In this document: positions 19,161 to 27,822 of the stretch, piece after piece
How the letters are laid out: the number at the start of each line of letters is the position of its first letter
How positions within the stretch are numbered: the stretch's first letter is position 1
From: Planctomycetota bacterium
GTDB lineage: Bacteria; Planctomycetota; JAJSAM01; JAJVHW01
Assembly: GCA_021414065.1 (NCBI GenBank)
Contig: JAIOPE010000103.1
Location: 1-64,000, forward strand
DNA: 64,000 nucleotides
Direction: 5' to 3'
Program-made: the position numbers and the translations under genes
Notes under the pieces: model-generated
Told to the model about the DNA's origin: nothing
The model's input: the letters and a program-made list of their open reading frames with translations, nothing else
The model's database searches: none

Positions 19161-20006
19161 ATGAAGCTCGACGAGATCTCCCCGGCGCTCCTTCGCAAGG
19201 CCCTCGACCTCTACTTGGAGCGCGCCTATCCCGGCGGCGCCGTGCCGCCCCGGGCCACCGTGGACACGTCGGCGCTGCGCTCTGCCGCAGACGTGCTCGC
19301 CCTGTTCACGCGCGAGACGCGGCCGAATCCGGGTGGCGACGAGTTCCGGCACTTCGTCCTTCGTCTCGGGAACGTCCGCTACCCGCACATGAAGATCGCG
19401 GTGATGGAGTTCCTCGAGCGCGACGAGTTCATGTGGTCGGTGGACACGCACGATCGCGCTCCCATCGAGCCGGGGTCGCCCGAGTGGGGCAAGTGGCAGG
19501 ATCTCCGCCTGCACAATCTTCGGCTGAAGGCGAAGATCGAGACCGCCTGGCGGAAGGCCGGCGTGCCGACGGCGCGGATCGTGGCGAAGAAGCTCCGCCC
19601 GGTGACCGAGTGCGGCGACGGCCCGCTGGTGCTGGTGGTGGACGACGAGAAGGGACTTCGCGCAGGTGCCGTGAACATCCTCCGGAGTGGCGGGTACCGC
19701 GTGATCGAGGCGGAGTCGGGGCTCGAAGCGATCGAGAAGTTCGTCTCCGATCGTCCGGACCTGGTGGTCGTGGACTACGAGATGCCGGGGATGAGCGGAG
19801 AGGACGTCGTCCGTCGCCTCCGCGACCTGGAGCACGACTGCGCCGGCGGGACGGAAGCGCCGGCACACACGCCCGTGTTGCTCGCCACAGCCGGCATGGT
19901 GGACCTGGCCGAACACTGCTCCGCCGACGGCTTCGTCGTCAAGCCCTACCAGCGAACCCTGCTCCTTTCCTTCGTCCGGCACCAACTCCCCGGCGACAAA
20001 CACTAG
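19161..20006 (+). CDS. Response-regulator receiver protein with unknown N-terminal domain
   Basis: In this 281-residue protein, residues ~153-278 form a CheY-like receiver with every key residue: Asp161/Asp162, phospho-acceptor Asp205 (VVVDYEMPG), Thr243 (LATAG) and Lys261 (VVKPY). Residues 1-140 are not a known DNA-binding output domain. They contain RHFVLRLGNVRYPHMKIAVMEF, strongly charged and Arg/His-rich, with a WSVDTHDRA segment, and are conserved in style with planctomycete/myxobacterial proteins I cannot name. No histidine kinase is adjacent; the orphan kinase at 61988 is far away. Start at ATG 19161 just after the pyrD stop. Confidence 0.75.
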   Translation: MKLDEISPALLRKALDLYLERAYPGGAVPPRATVDTSALRSAADVLALFTRETRPNPGGDEFRHFVLRLGNVRYPHMKIAVMEFLERDEFMWSVDTHDRAPIEPGSPEWGKWQDLRLHNLRLKAKIETAWRKAGVPTARIVAKKLRPVTECGDGPLVLVVDDEKGLRAGAVNILRSGGYRVIEAESGLEAIEKFVSDRPDLVVVDYEMPGMSGEDVVRRLRDLEHDCAGGTEAPAHTPVLLATAGMVDLAEHCSADGFVVKPYQRTLLLSFVRHQLPGDKH

Positions 20007-20095
20007 TTCTGCCGTCCCGGCAGGCTCGACCGCCCTTCGCCGCTCGGAAGGGACCGGAACCGTCCGGCACGCGGTTCGCCCGCAGGGACGCTCGT

Positions 20096-20119
20096 GGGGA
20101 CTTCACGAACGAAGTCCCC
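20096..20119 (+). promoter_or_regulatory. Hairpin just upstream of secA
   Basis: GGGGACTTC (20096-20104) and GAAGTCCCC (20111-20119) form a perfect 9-bp stem with a 6-base loop, ending 16 bases before the secA start codon. It sits where the ribosome would load, and no strong Shine-Dalgarno follows. secA translation is controlled by upstream structure in Escherichia coli, so a regulatory role is possible but is only inferred. It could equally end the previous transcript. Confidence 0.4.
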
Positions 20120-20135
20120 GGAACGGACGGACACG

Positions 20136-22994
20136 ATGGCGGAGCTGGAATTCATCGGGCGCGCACTGAAGAGCATCTTCGGATCGCGGAACGAGCGCGT
20201 GCTGCGCGACCTCGCACCCGTGGTCGGGAAGGTCAACGCTCTCGAACCCAAGTTCGAGAGCCTGACCGATGCCAAGCTCCGCGACAAGACGGCGGAGTTC
20301 CGCGGGCGGTTGAAGAAGGGCGAGACGCTCGACGACCTGCTGCCGGAGGCGTTCGCGGCCTGCCGCGAGTCGGCCAAGCGCGCCATGGGTATGCGCCACT
20401 TCGACGTCCAGTTGCTCGGCGGACTCGTGCTGCACCAGGGGCGGATCGCGGAGATGGCGACCGGCGAAGGCAAGACGCTCGTGGCGACGCTGCCCGCGTA
20501 CCTGAATGCGCTCGCCGGCCGCGGCGTCCATGTGGTCACGGTGAACGACTATCTTGCGCGCCGCGACGCGAAGTGGATGGGCCCGGTCTTCAAGACGCTC
20601 GGCATCGACGTCGGCGTGATCCAGGCGCAGATGGCGCCGCACGTCCGCGTGCCGCAGTACCGCTGCGACATCACCTACGGCACGAACAGCGAGTTCGGCT
20701 TCGACTACCTCCGCGACAACATGAAGCTGCGGCTCGAGGAGCAGGGCCAGCAGGGCAAGCACTTCTTCGCGATCATCGACGAGGTGGACTCGATCCTGAT
20801 CGACGAGGCCCGCACGCCTCTCATCATCGCGGGGACTGCCGAGGAATCCACCGAGCGCTACTACATCGCCGACCGCGCCGTGAAGCAGCTCGAGGAGACG
20901 CGCCACTTCGAGGTCAACGAGAAGGACCACCACGTGGTCCTCACCGAAGAGGGCATCGAGCGCATCCACGAGTTGCTGGCTACGGAGCTGAAGGGCGGGT
21001 CGATGTACGACCCGGGCAACCTGGAGTGGGTGCACCACACCGACGTCGCGCTGAAGGGGAACAACCTCTACAAGCTCGACAAGCACTACGTCGTGCAGGA
21101 CGAGGGCGAAGGGCCCGAGGTCGTCATCGTCGATGAGTTCACCGGCCGCAAGATGAAGGGGCGGCGGTGGAGCGACGGCCTGCACCAGGCCGTCGAGGCG
21201 AAGGAAGGCCTCCAGATCCGCGAGGAGAACCAGACGCTCGCGACGATCACGTACCAGAACTTCTTCCGGCTCTACGACAAGCTCGGCGGCATGACCGGCA
21301 CCGCGCTCACGGAGGCGGAGGAGTTCAACCAGATCTACAAGCTCGACGTGGTCTCGATCCCGTCGAACCGTCGCATGCGCCGCTCGCAGTCCGAGGACTT
21401 CATCTACCGCACGGAGCCGGAGAAGATCCGCGCGGTCGTCACCGAGATCGCGAAGACCTACGAGGCGGGCCGTCCCGTGCTCGTCGGCACGACCAGCGTC
21501 GAGAAGAGCGAGAGTCTGTCCGGACTGCTCTCGGGACGGACGCTGCGCCAGTGCCTGAAGAGCGCTCCGGCACCGCGCGCGCCGCAGAAGGCCGATCCGT
21601 CCGACGAGAAGGCCGTCGCAGCGGAGCGCGCAGCGCAGGACGCGGACCGTCTCAAGTGGGACACGCCGCTCGTTCCGTCGCCGATCCCGCACGAACTCCT
21701 GAACGCCAAGCAGCACGAGCGCGAGGCCCACATCATCGTGAAGGCGGGCCAGACGGGCGCAGTGACCATCGCGACGAACATGGCCGGCCGCGGTACCGAC
21801 ATCCTCCTCGGACCCGGCGTCGCCGAGAAGGGCGGCCTGCACGTGGTTGGCACGGAGCGCCACGAGGCGCGCCGCATCGACAACCAACTCCGCGGCCGCG
21901 CGGGACGTCAGGGTGACCCCGGCTCGTCGCAGTTCTTCCTGTCTCTCGAAGACGACCTGATGCGGATCTTCGCGAAGCAGTGGGTCTCCGACTTCCTCGG
22001 CAAGCTCGGCATGCAGGACGGCGAGGAGATTCAGCACTCGATGGTCACGCGCATGATCGAGCGCGTGCAGCGGAAGATGGAGTCGCACAACTTCGACATC
22101 CGCAAGAACCTGCTCGAGTACGACGCCGTGAACAACGACCAGCGCAAGGTCGTCTACGGTTGGCGCCAGACCATTCTCGAGGGCGCCGACCAGGAAGAGC
22201 GCATCCGCTGGGCGATCGAGGGTGTCTGCGAGGGGCTCGCGAACCACCATCTCGTCGTGGAAGAAGGCGCGCACCCCGACCTTGAGGCCCTGCTTCGGGC
22301 GTTCTCCCAGCGCTTCGGCGACGAGGGGCCGGCGGCCGCCGCGCTCAAGGAGAAGACCCCGGAGTCGGGCACGAAGGTCCTGCTCGAACGTGGCGTCGCG
22401 CTCTACGCAGCCAAGCGCGAGTCGGTCGGCGTGGACCGCATGAAGGACCTCGAGCGGTACATCCTGCTCCAGACGATCGACGAGAAGTGGAAGGACAACC
22501 TCCAGGCCCTCGACTACCTCCGCACCGGCATCGGGATGCGCGGATACGGGCAGGAGGACCCGAAGATCGTCTACCGCCGCGAGGCGGCCGACTACTTCGC
22601 CCACATGATCTCCGCGATCCGCGAGCAGGTCGTCGAGTTGCTGTTCCGCGTCCAGCCGCAGAAGGCGGCGGACGACGTGCCTGCGTCGAACGACGACGAA
22701 CCGTCGGCGCCGTCCGGCCCGGCGCCGTTCGACGAGGACGAGTGGGGCGACGACGACGACGGTATCGAGTGGGACAAGATCGTTGCCCGCGATTCCCTCC
22801 AGCGGATCGCGAGCGCCATGGAGCAGCAGGCCCGCGCGGCAGCCGGCGTGCCGGCCGAGACCGCGCCGGACGCCGCCGCAGTCGGCACGACGGCCACGAT
22901 GTCCGGGACCACGGCGACGATGCCGACGCCGACGGCTACGCTTTCCGGCATGGGCGACGAAGACGACGCTCCGTCGGCTTCGATGGGGTCGTAA
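20136..22994 (+). CDS. secA: Preprotein translocase ATPase SecA
   Basis: SecA drives unfolded preproteins through SecYEG. 952 residues: DEAD motor 1 with ATGEGKT at 108-114 and IIDEVDSILIDEARTPLIIAG split by the DEVD box near 210, preprotein crosslinking region ~230-370, motor 2 with GTTSVEKSE near 450, TNMAGRGTDILLG near 550 and LRGRAGRQGDPG near 590, then the wing/scaffold. An insert of about 50 residues (LSGRTLRQCLKS...KWDTPLVPSP) lies in motor 2. The C-terminus is acidic (EDEWGDDDDGIEWDK), then Thr/Ala-rich, and lacks the zinc-binding CxCx8CH tail. ATG 20136 gives the usual N-terminus. Confidence 0.96.
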   Translation: MAELEFIGRALKSIFGSRNERVLRDLAPVVGKVNALEPKFESLTDAKLRDKTAEFRGRLKKGETLDDLLPEAFAACRESAKRAMGMRHFDVQLLGGLVLHQGRIAEMATGEGKTLVATLPAYLNALAGRGVHVVTVNDYLARRDAKWMGPVFKTLGIDVGVIQAQMAPHVRVPQYRCDITYGTNSEFGFDYLRDNMKLRLEEQGQQGKHFFAIIDEVDSILIDEARTPLIIAGTAEESTERYYIADRAVKQLEETRHFEVNEKDHHVVLTEEGIERIHELLATELKGGSMYDPGNLEWVHHTDVALKGNNLYKLDKHYVVQDEGEGPEVVIVDEFTGRKMKGRRWSDGLHQAVEAKEGLQIREENQTLATITYQNFFRLYDKLGGMTGTALTEAEEFNQIYKLDVVSIPSNRRMRRSQSEDFIYRTEPEKIRAVVTEIAKTYEAGRPVLVGTTSVEKSESLSGLLSGRTLRQCLKSAPAPRAPQKADPSDEKAVAAERAAQDADRLKWDTPLVPSPIPHELLNAKQHEREAHIIVKAGQTGAVTIATNMAGRGTDILLGPGVAEKGGLHVVGTERHEARRIDNQLRGRAGRQGDPGSSQFFLSLEDDLMRIFAKQWVSDFLGKLGMQDGEEIQHSMVTRMIERVQRKMESHNFDIRKNLLEYDAVNNDQRKVVYGWRQTILEGADQEERIRWAIEGVCEGLANHHLVVEEGAHPDLEALLRAFSQRFGDEGPAAAALKEKTPESGTKVLLERGVALYAAKRESVGVDRMKDLERYILLQTIDEKWKDNLQALDYLRTGIGMRGYGQEDPKIVYRREAADYFAHMISAIREQVVELLFRVQPQKAADDVPASNDDEPSAPSGPAPFDEDEWGDDDDGIEWDKIVARDSLQRIASAMEQQARAAAGVPAETAPDAAAVGTTATMSGTTATMPTPTATLSGMGDEDDAPSASMGS

Positions 22995-23004
22995 CGGCGC
23001 ATCC

Positions 23005-24369
23005 GTGTCGCTCCGGGCGTCGCGCTGGTATCTGCGCCTCCTGCAGTGCGTGTACGACCTGTTCTATGCGGTGCTGCTGCTCGTCGGATCGCCCTTCGTC
23101 CTGTTGATGATGATCGCCAGCCCGCGCTGGCGTGCCGGGTTGCGCCAGCGGCTCGGGTTCGTTCCGGAGCGCGAAGGGAGCCGCCCCGCGGTCTGGATCC
23201 ACGGCGTCTCGGTGGGCGAAGTGCTCGCCGCGAAGGCCCTCGTGGACCAGATCGCGCGGGAGATGCCGTGGCTCGACGTCGTGCTCAGCACGACGACGCG
23301 CACCGGACACGAAGCCGCGGTGCGCACGTATCCGGGGCGTCTGGTCTTCTACTTCCCGCTCGACTTCTCGTTCGTCACGTCGCGCGTGATGAGCCGCATC
23401 CGGCCGTCGCTCGTCCTGCTCATGGAACTCGAGCTGTGGCCCAATTTCCTGCTCACGACCTCGCTCCGCGACGTTCCCGTGCTGCTGGCAAACGGCCGCA
23501 TGACGGCCACGTCCGCGCGCGACTACCGGATACTCCAGCGCGTGATCCCTGAGCCGATGACGCGCGTGATGCACTACTGCGTCCAGTCCGAGCAGTACGC
23601 CGACCGATTCCGATCTCTCGGCGTGCCTTCGGAGCACATCAGCGTGACGGGCTCGATGAAGTTCGACTCCATCCCCGAGAGCCCGCCGCCCGGCGTCCGG
23701 GCGGAGTACGAACGGCGGCTCTGCATCGACGCGGGCGCGTTCGTCCTTCTCGCCGGCAGCACGCACGCGGGTGAGGAGGAAGTCGTGCTCGACGCGTTCG
23801 CCGAGATCCGGCGGAAGGACGCAGGCGCCCGCGTGGTGCTGGTGCCGCGCCACCCCGAGCGACTCGACGAAGTGGAGGCGCTGACGCGGTCGCGCGGACT
23901 CGACGTGCTGCGGCTCTCGGCGCTCGTGGCTGGCGGACCGACCGCCGAACGCCGACGCGCGGCCGTCGTGCTCGTGGACACGATGGGGGAGCTGGCGGCG
24001 CTCTACTCGGTTGCCGACCTGGTGTTCGTCGGAGGTTCGCTCACGAAGCGCGGCGGACAGAACATGATGGAGCCGGCGGGGCTCGGCCGGGCCGTCGTCG
24101 TCGGGCCGAATACCTGGAACTTCAGAGATCCGATGGAGCTTCTGAGGTCGCGCCTCGCGATCGCGGAGGTCGGCGATGCGGACGCAGTGTGCCGGACGCT
24201 CGTCGCACTGCACGACGATCCCGAGCGTCGGCGCGAGCTTGCGAGGCGCGCGCGGGAAGTCTGCATGGAGAGCAAGGGCGCCACGCGGCGCATGCTCCTG
24301 ATCATCCAGGACCGGCTCCGCAGCACGCCAGGCGCCCCGTCGGAGCCCGACCCGCCGCAGGCTTGCTGA
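23005..24369 (+). CDS. waaA: 3-deoxy-D-manno-octulosonic acid (Kdo) transferase
   Basis: WaaA attaches Kdo to lipid IVA on the inner face of the cytoplasmic membrane, the first core step of lipopolysaccharide synthesis. 454 residues, with an N-terminal membrane anchor (about 10-40), then [13 protein letters not shown] near 70, [10 protein letters not shown] near 115, [11 protein letters not shown] near 140, [13 protein letters not shown] near 162, the second-domain [15 protein letters not shown] near 251 and [19 protein letters not shown] near 345, where the family usually has GGHNxxEP. GTG 23005 is 11 bases after secA. It implies a diderm envelope with a lipid A-type core. Confidence 0.9.
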   Translation: MSLRASRWYLRLLQCVYDLFYAVLLLVGSPFVLLMMIASPRWRAGLRQRLGFVPEREGSRPAVWIHGVSVGEVLAAKALVDQIAREMPWLDVVLSTTTRTGHEAAVRTYPGRLVFYFPLDFSFVTSRVMSRIRPSLVLLMELELWPNFLLTTSLRDVPVLLANGRMTATSARDYRILQRVIPEPMTRVMHYCVQSEQYADRFRSLGVPSEHISVTGSMKFDSIPESPPPGVRAEYERRLCIDAGAFVLLAGSTHAGEEEVVLDAFAEIRRKDAGARVVLVPRHPERLDEVEALTRSRGLDVLRLSALVAGGPTAERRRAAVVLVDTMGELAALYSVADLVFVGGSLTKRGGQNMMEPAGLGRAVVVGPNTWNFRDPMELLRSRLAIAEVGDADAVCRTLVALHDDPERRRELARRAREVCMESKGATRRMLLIIQDRLRSTPGAPSEPDPPQAC

Positions 24370-24374
24370 CCCGC

Positions 24375-24391
24375 GCCCCGGAAAACGGGGC
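24375..24391 (+). terminator. Short hairpin after waaA
   Basis: GCCCCG (24375-24380), loop GAAAA and CGGGGC (24386-24391) lie 6 bases past the waaA stop. There is no T-run. It is the only structure in the 85-base gap before metK; no SAM riboswitch features are visible there. Confidence 0.4.
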
Positions 24392-24454
24392 TCCCGCGGC
24401 CCGGTCGCATGGCACGATGCCGACTTCACCTCCCGAACCACGGAGCGAGCGAAC

Positions 24455-25615
24455 TTGAGCGACCGTCACCTCTTCACGTCCGAGTGCGTTTCCATGGGCC
24501 ACCCCGACAAGGTCGCCGACCAGATCAGCGACGCGATGGTGGATGGTTTCCTCGCGCAGGACCCGGACGCCCGCGTGGCGATCGAGACACTGGTGACGAC
24601 GAACACTGTGGTTCTCGCGGGCGAGGTTCGCGCGAAGCCCGGCGTCGTGGTCCACTACGAGAAGGTGGCCCGCCGCACGATCGCCGAGATCGGTTACAAC
24701 GACCCGGCGCTGCTCTTCGACGCTGCGTCGTGCAACGTCCACATCCTCGTGCACGCGCAGTCGGCCGACATCGCGCAGGGCGTGGACCAGGCGTCCGGCG
24801 AACTCGGCGCGGGCGACCAGGGGCTGATGTTCGGCTACGCGTGCGACGACACGCCCGAACGCATGCCGCTCCCGATCAGCCTCGCGCGGCGGATCATCGA
24901 CCAGCTCGTGAAGCTCCGCGAGTCGAAGCAGCTTCCGTGGCTCCGCCCCGACGCGAAGTCGCAGGTGACCGTCGAGTTCGACGGCGCGAAGGCCGTTCGC
25001 GTTCACACGGTGGTCGTCTCCACCCAGCACGCTCCGAAGATCTCCCAGAAGGCGATCCGCGAGGCGGTCATCGAGCAGGTCGTCAAGCCGGTGATGCCCG
25101 AAGGACTGATCGACAAGAAGACCGTCTGGCACGTGAACCCGACCGGCAAGTTCGAGATCGGCGGTCCGCACGGCGACTCGGGGCTCACGGGGCGCAAGAT
25201 CATCGTGGACACGTACGGCGGGTGGGGGCGTCACGGCGGCGGCGCGTTCAGCGGCAAGGACCCGTCGAAGGTGGATCGGTCGGCGGCCTACACGGCGCGG
25301 TACGTCGCCAGGAACCTCGTGGATGCGGGGCTCGCCCGCCGCTGCGAGGTCCAGTTGGCCTACGCGATCGGCGTTGCTGAGCCGCTCTCGATCCGCGTGG
25401 ACACGTTCGGAACGGGCGCCGTGGCCGACACGAAGCTCGCCGAAGTCGTTCGCGAGGTGTTCGATCTGACGCCTGCGGGTATGATCAAGTCCCTGAAGCT
25501 GCGTCGTCCGGTCTACCTGGCGACCGCGCGCCACGGGCATTTCGGGCGGACCGGCCCGGGGTACACGTGGGAAGCTTCCGATCGCGCCGCCGCCCTTCGG
25601 CGGGCGGTTTCCTAG
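24455..25615 (+). CDS. metK: S-adenosylmethionine synthetase
   Basis: MetK makes S-adenosylmethionine from methionine and ATP in the cytoplasm. 386 residues with the signatures [13 protein letters not shown] near 16-28, [12 protein letters not shown] near 125-136 (adenine/methionine binding hexapeptide GAGDQG), and [15 protein letters not shown] near 253-267 (P-loop-like, with the catalytic Lys). C-terminal [12 protein letters not shown] and HFGR complete the fold. The TTG start is supported by the family N-terminus ([18 protein letters not shown]) and a nearby GGAG. Confidence 0.96.
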   Translation: MSDRHLFTSECVSMGHPDKVADQISDAMVDGFLAQDPDARVAIETLVTTNTVVLAGEVRAKPGVVVHYEKVARRTIAEIGYNDPALLFDAASCNVHILVHAQSADIAQGVDQASGELGAGDQGLMFGYACDDTPERMPLPISLARRIIDQLVKLRESKQLPWLRPDAKSQVTVEFDGAKAVRVHTVVVSTQHAPKISQKAIREAVIEQVVKPVMPEGLIDKKTVWHVNPTGKFEIGGPHGDSGLTGRKIIVDTYGGWGRHGGGAFSGKDPSKVDRSAAYTARYVARNLVDAGLARRCEVQLAYAIGVAEPLSIRVDTFGTGAVADTKLAEVVREVFDLTPAGMIKSLKLRRPVYLATARHGHFGRTGPGYTWEASDRAAALRRAVS

Positions 25616-25698
25616 GTTTTCAGGCTCAAAGTCAGCGTCCCGCCCCTGTCCCGGCGGGAAGGATTCAGAAAGTCGTCGGGACAGTCACCAGGAAGCTG

Positions 25699-25728
25699 TT
25701 GAAGTCGCCCGAACCGCGGTGGTACATT
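25699..25728 (+). promoter_or_regulatory. Candidate promoter for the pseudopilin gene
   Basis: TTGAAG (25699-25704), an 18-base spacer and TACATT (25723-25728) sit about 115 bases before the start codon in an otherwise empty 230-base gap. The downstream leader contains an 8-bp hairpin, CCATCCCG with CGGGATGG (25775-25795). Judged by eye only. Confidence 0.35.
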
Positions 25729-25845
25729 CCGTGGGCGTTGGGCTCCGGACGGCGGGCGTTCCCGCTGTCAGGATCCATCCCGTTGACCGGGATGGGCGCA
25801 ATTTGACGGAAGACGCCGTACCGAGGCCGAGGAGGACACAGGGCA

Positions 25846-26481
25846 ATGCGTAGAAGGGCTCAGGGGTTCACCCTCATTGAGATCATGGTCGTCATCGCGA
25901 TCATCGCGGGCCTGATCGGCACCGTCGCGATCATCGTCCCGCAGATGCAGGAGAAGCAGAAGCGGCTCACCTGTGTCAACAATCTGAGCCAGCTCGGCCA
26001 GACGTTCGTCGTCGAACGCACCGAGAAGGCTGGGAAGCCGAAGTACTCGGGCCAGTCGCTCTGGTTGTCGTGGCGCGTGAAGGGCAGCAAGATCCGCGAG
26101 GGCGAGGAAGGTATCCTCGTCTGCCCCGGCGACAACGGGATCACGGCTCCGGCCACCCCCGAGGATCGCAAGAAGTACAACGACATCGACCTCGGCAGTC
26201 CGCCGAGCGACATGTGCTCGTACGCCAGCCGCGACTTCGGCACGTACCCGCTGTCGAACGAGTCGAAGTCGATCCAGCTCATCGGCTGCGATCGCAACGG
26301 CCCGGATGGCAAGACCGCCCACCACAAGGACGGCCTCAACATCGTCTTCGACAACGGCTCGGCCGAGTTCTACGACCGGGAGAAGCTCGGCGTCAGCCCG
26401 ACGGACCCCATCGTCGTCGGCCCCGAGTCGCCGAACGAGACGCTGAAGCAGGCGATCTACACGAAGCAGAAGCAGGACTGA
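25846..26481 (+). CDS. Type II/IV pseudopilin-like protein
   Basis: The 211-residue product starts with a short basic leader and a class III prepilin signal: RRAQGFTLIEIMVVIAII, cleaved by prepilin peptidase after Gly7, with the conserved Glu at mature position 5. The following helix runs to about residue 32. The rest is a globular domain holding three or four Cys (LTCVNNLSQLGQ, ILVCPGDNG, DMCSYASRD, IGCDRNGP) and ends with HHKDGLNIVFDNGSAEF. That last pattern is typical of planctomycete major pseudopilins that carry a C-terminal H-x-G-N-x-F-x-D-G motif. Good SD (GAGGA) upstream. It lies 30 kb from the pilus motor genes. Confidence 0.8.
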   Translation: MRRRAQGFTLIEIMVVIAIIAGLIGTVAIIVPQMQEKQKRLTCVNNLSQLGQTFVVERTEKAGKPKYSGQSLWLSWRVKGSKIREGEEGILVCPGDNGITAPATPEDRKKYNDIDLGSPPSDMCSYASRDFGTYPLSNESKSIQLIGCDRNGPDGKTAHHKDGLNIVFDNGSAEFYDREKLGVSPTDPIVVGPESPNETLKQAIYTKQKQD

Positions 26482-26499
26482 GCGCGAGGCGCCCTTCCC

Positions 26500-27129
26500 A
26501 TGAAGAAGAATTTTCTCCTCGGCGCGGCGGGGGTGGCGATCGTCGCCTCCGCTGCGCTGATCGCCTCTGACTCGGCGACCGACTCGGCGACGGCCGGTGG
26601 TCGCGAGCTCGTGAAGTTCGTCAAGGGCTCGGTCCAGCCGGTCTTCGCAGGCTCGCTGGGCAAGGGCGCCACCAACTACGTCCTCGACTACAAGGTCACG
26701 AACGCCGTCTCCGACGCCGTCAAGCCTGGGATCCGCCTTGAGCTCCGCACGGAGACGGGGAAGACCTTCGGCGACGTCTACGACGCGGCGACGTGGCGCG
26801 CGGCCAAGGACGCACTCGGTAGCAAGACCGAACTGTCGTCCGCAGCCTCCATCCGCGGTGCCGACCTCGCGTCGGGGGCCTCGGTGGACGGTCTTGCGAA
26901 CTTCGGTGCGATCGACCCCAACGCCGACAAGTTCGACGTTCGCGTGTACGGACTCTGGGACCCGGTTTTCCGGGATCGTCAGGGCCGCACGTGGATGGAG
27001 ACGCGCGTGCTGGTGCTCTCGTACTCGCGCTCCGGCGACGAGTACGACCGTCAGCTCGATCCCATCCGCCTCGAATCTTCGAAAGAGGAGATCGAGGGCG
27101 AAGTCGTGCAGCTACACACCGGCAAGTAG
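26500..27129 (+). CDS. Exported protein of unknown function
   Basis: This 209-residue product has a KK-start signal peptide (FLLGAAGVAIVASAALIAS) likely cleaved near residue 30. The mature part is beta-rich, for example NYVLDYKVTNAVSD and KPGIRLELRTETGKTFGDVYD, then DVRVYGLWDPVFRDRQGRTW. It may have an immunoglobulin-like fold. It is 18 bases after the pseudopilin-like gene and probably shares its transcript, ending at the strong hairpin at 27174-27206. Function unknown. Confidence 0.65.
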   Translation: MKKNFLLGAAGVAIVASAALIASDSATDSATAGGRELVKFVKGSVQPVFAGSLGKGATNYVLDYKVTNAVSDAVKPGIRLELRTETGKTFGDVYDAATWRAAKDALGSKTELSSAASIRGADLASGASVDGLANFGAIDPNADKFDVRVYGLWDPVFRDRQGRTWMETRVLVLSYSRSGDEYDRQLDPIRLESSKEEIEGEVVQLHTGK

Positions 27130-27173
27130 TCGCTCGCTCCTCGCCCGAGAACTCGTACCTACAGACCCCCCCC

Positions 27174-27206
27174 ACACAGCCCCGCGGGCATCCCGCGGGG
27201 CTGTGT
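27174..27206 (+). terminator. Strong intrinsic terminator
   Basis: ACACAGCCCCGCGGG (27174-27188), loop CAT and its exact complement (27192-27206) form a perfect 15-bp stem followed by CGTTTTCG. It is placed correctly to end the pseudopilin/exported-protein transcript. The complement on the other strand could also help end dnaE readthrough. Confidence 0.8.
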
Positions 27207-27220
27207 CGTTTTCGCAAACG

Positions 27221-27241
27221 CCCCGCGGGCATCCCGCGGGG
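27221..27241 (+). terminator. Duplicated terminator hairpin
   Basis: CCCCGCGGG, loop CAT, CCCGCGGGG repeats the core of the preceding hairpin. About 30 bases (27180-27209 and 27221-27250) are a direct duplication, including the GCTGTGTCGT tail. The flanking ACACA arm is not duplicated, so the second stem is shorter. Confidence 0.65.
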
Positions 27242-27314
27242 CTGTGTCGTGTCCTGGACCTCTCGGTGGGGCATGCGGCCAGGGCGCGAGGGCTGCTCGT
27301 GTTCGTGCCCCGTG

Positions 27315-27694
27315 TACCGTTCGCGACTCGTGCCTACCTCGTCGGGAACGTCCCCGCGAGTGCCGCGTCCCGGTCTCCTCGGTCCGGCCCGGCCGCTCTA
27401 CGTAGCGGAAGCGCGTCGCGGAGAGACTCGTGCCTCGACCTTCCCGGTACCGGTCGCGACTCGTGCCTACCTCGTCGGGGACGTCCCCGCGAGTGCCGCG
27501 TCCCCGTCTCCTCGGTCCGGCCCGGCCGCTCTACGCAGCGGAAGCGCGTCGCGGAGGGCGAACGTGTGCCGAGCCTCCGCGTACCGTTCGCGACTCGTGC
27601 CTACCTTGTCGGGGACGTCCCCGCGAGTGCCGCGTCCCCGTCTCCTCGGTCCGGCCCGGCCGCTCTACGCAGCGGAAGCGCGTCGCGGAGAGAC
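27315..27694. repeat. Three ~110-bp hairpin-bearing direct repeats (period 133-134 bp)
   Basis: Units begin near 27315, 27448 and 27582 with TACCGTTCGCGACTCGTGCC and end near 27424, 27557 and 27694. Each contains CCTACCTCGTCGGGGACG, a hairpin closing with GTCCCCG, then CTCCTCGGTCCGGCC and GCTCTACGCAGCGGAAGCG. The core is shared with the repeats at 61661-61920. In unit 1 both arms of the outer stem are one G/C shorter, which keeps pairing. No transposase or integration signature is visible. Confidence 0.8.
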
Positions 27695-27822
27695 CTTCCG
27701 CGCCACGCGGCAGATGGTGGACGCGCAGACGGCCTCGGCCGGCGGGCGTCACGACGGCGGCGTCGCACTCGCGCGCGCCCGCACGACGAGACTGGCGCCG
27801 CGCCTGCCGTTGAGCGGGCGGA

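Larger units (their letters stand above)
27130..27822. other. Non-coding stretch between convergent genes
   Basis: The 693 bases between the exported-protein gene and dnaE hold a perfect 15-bp terminator hairpin (27174-27206), a second shorter copy of it (27221-27241), and three direct repeats of about 133-bp period (27315-27694). Open frames cross the repeats but code for Arg/Pro/Ser-rich sequence with no protein-like character. I see no gene. Confidence 0.7.

Noticed and set aside
24370-24454. SAM riboswitch before metK
   Set aside because: The gap is only 85 bases and contains a single short hairpin, with none of the conserved SAM-switch segments.
25616-25845. c-di-GMP (GEMM) riboswitch before the pseudopilin-like gene
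   Set aside because: Such switches often precede pilin genes, but the conserved GEMM core was not found; only a simple hairpin and a promoter-like pair are present.
27315-27694. CRISPR array
   Set aside because: Units are ~110 bp with ~23-bp linkers, the reverse of repeat/spacer proportions for CRISPR, and no cas gene is near.
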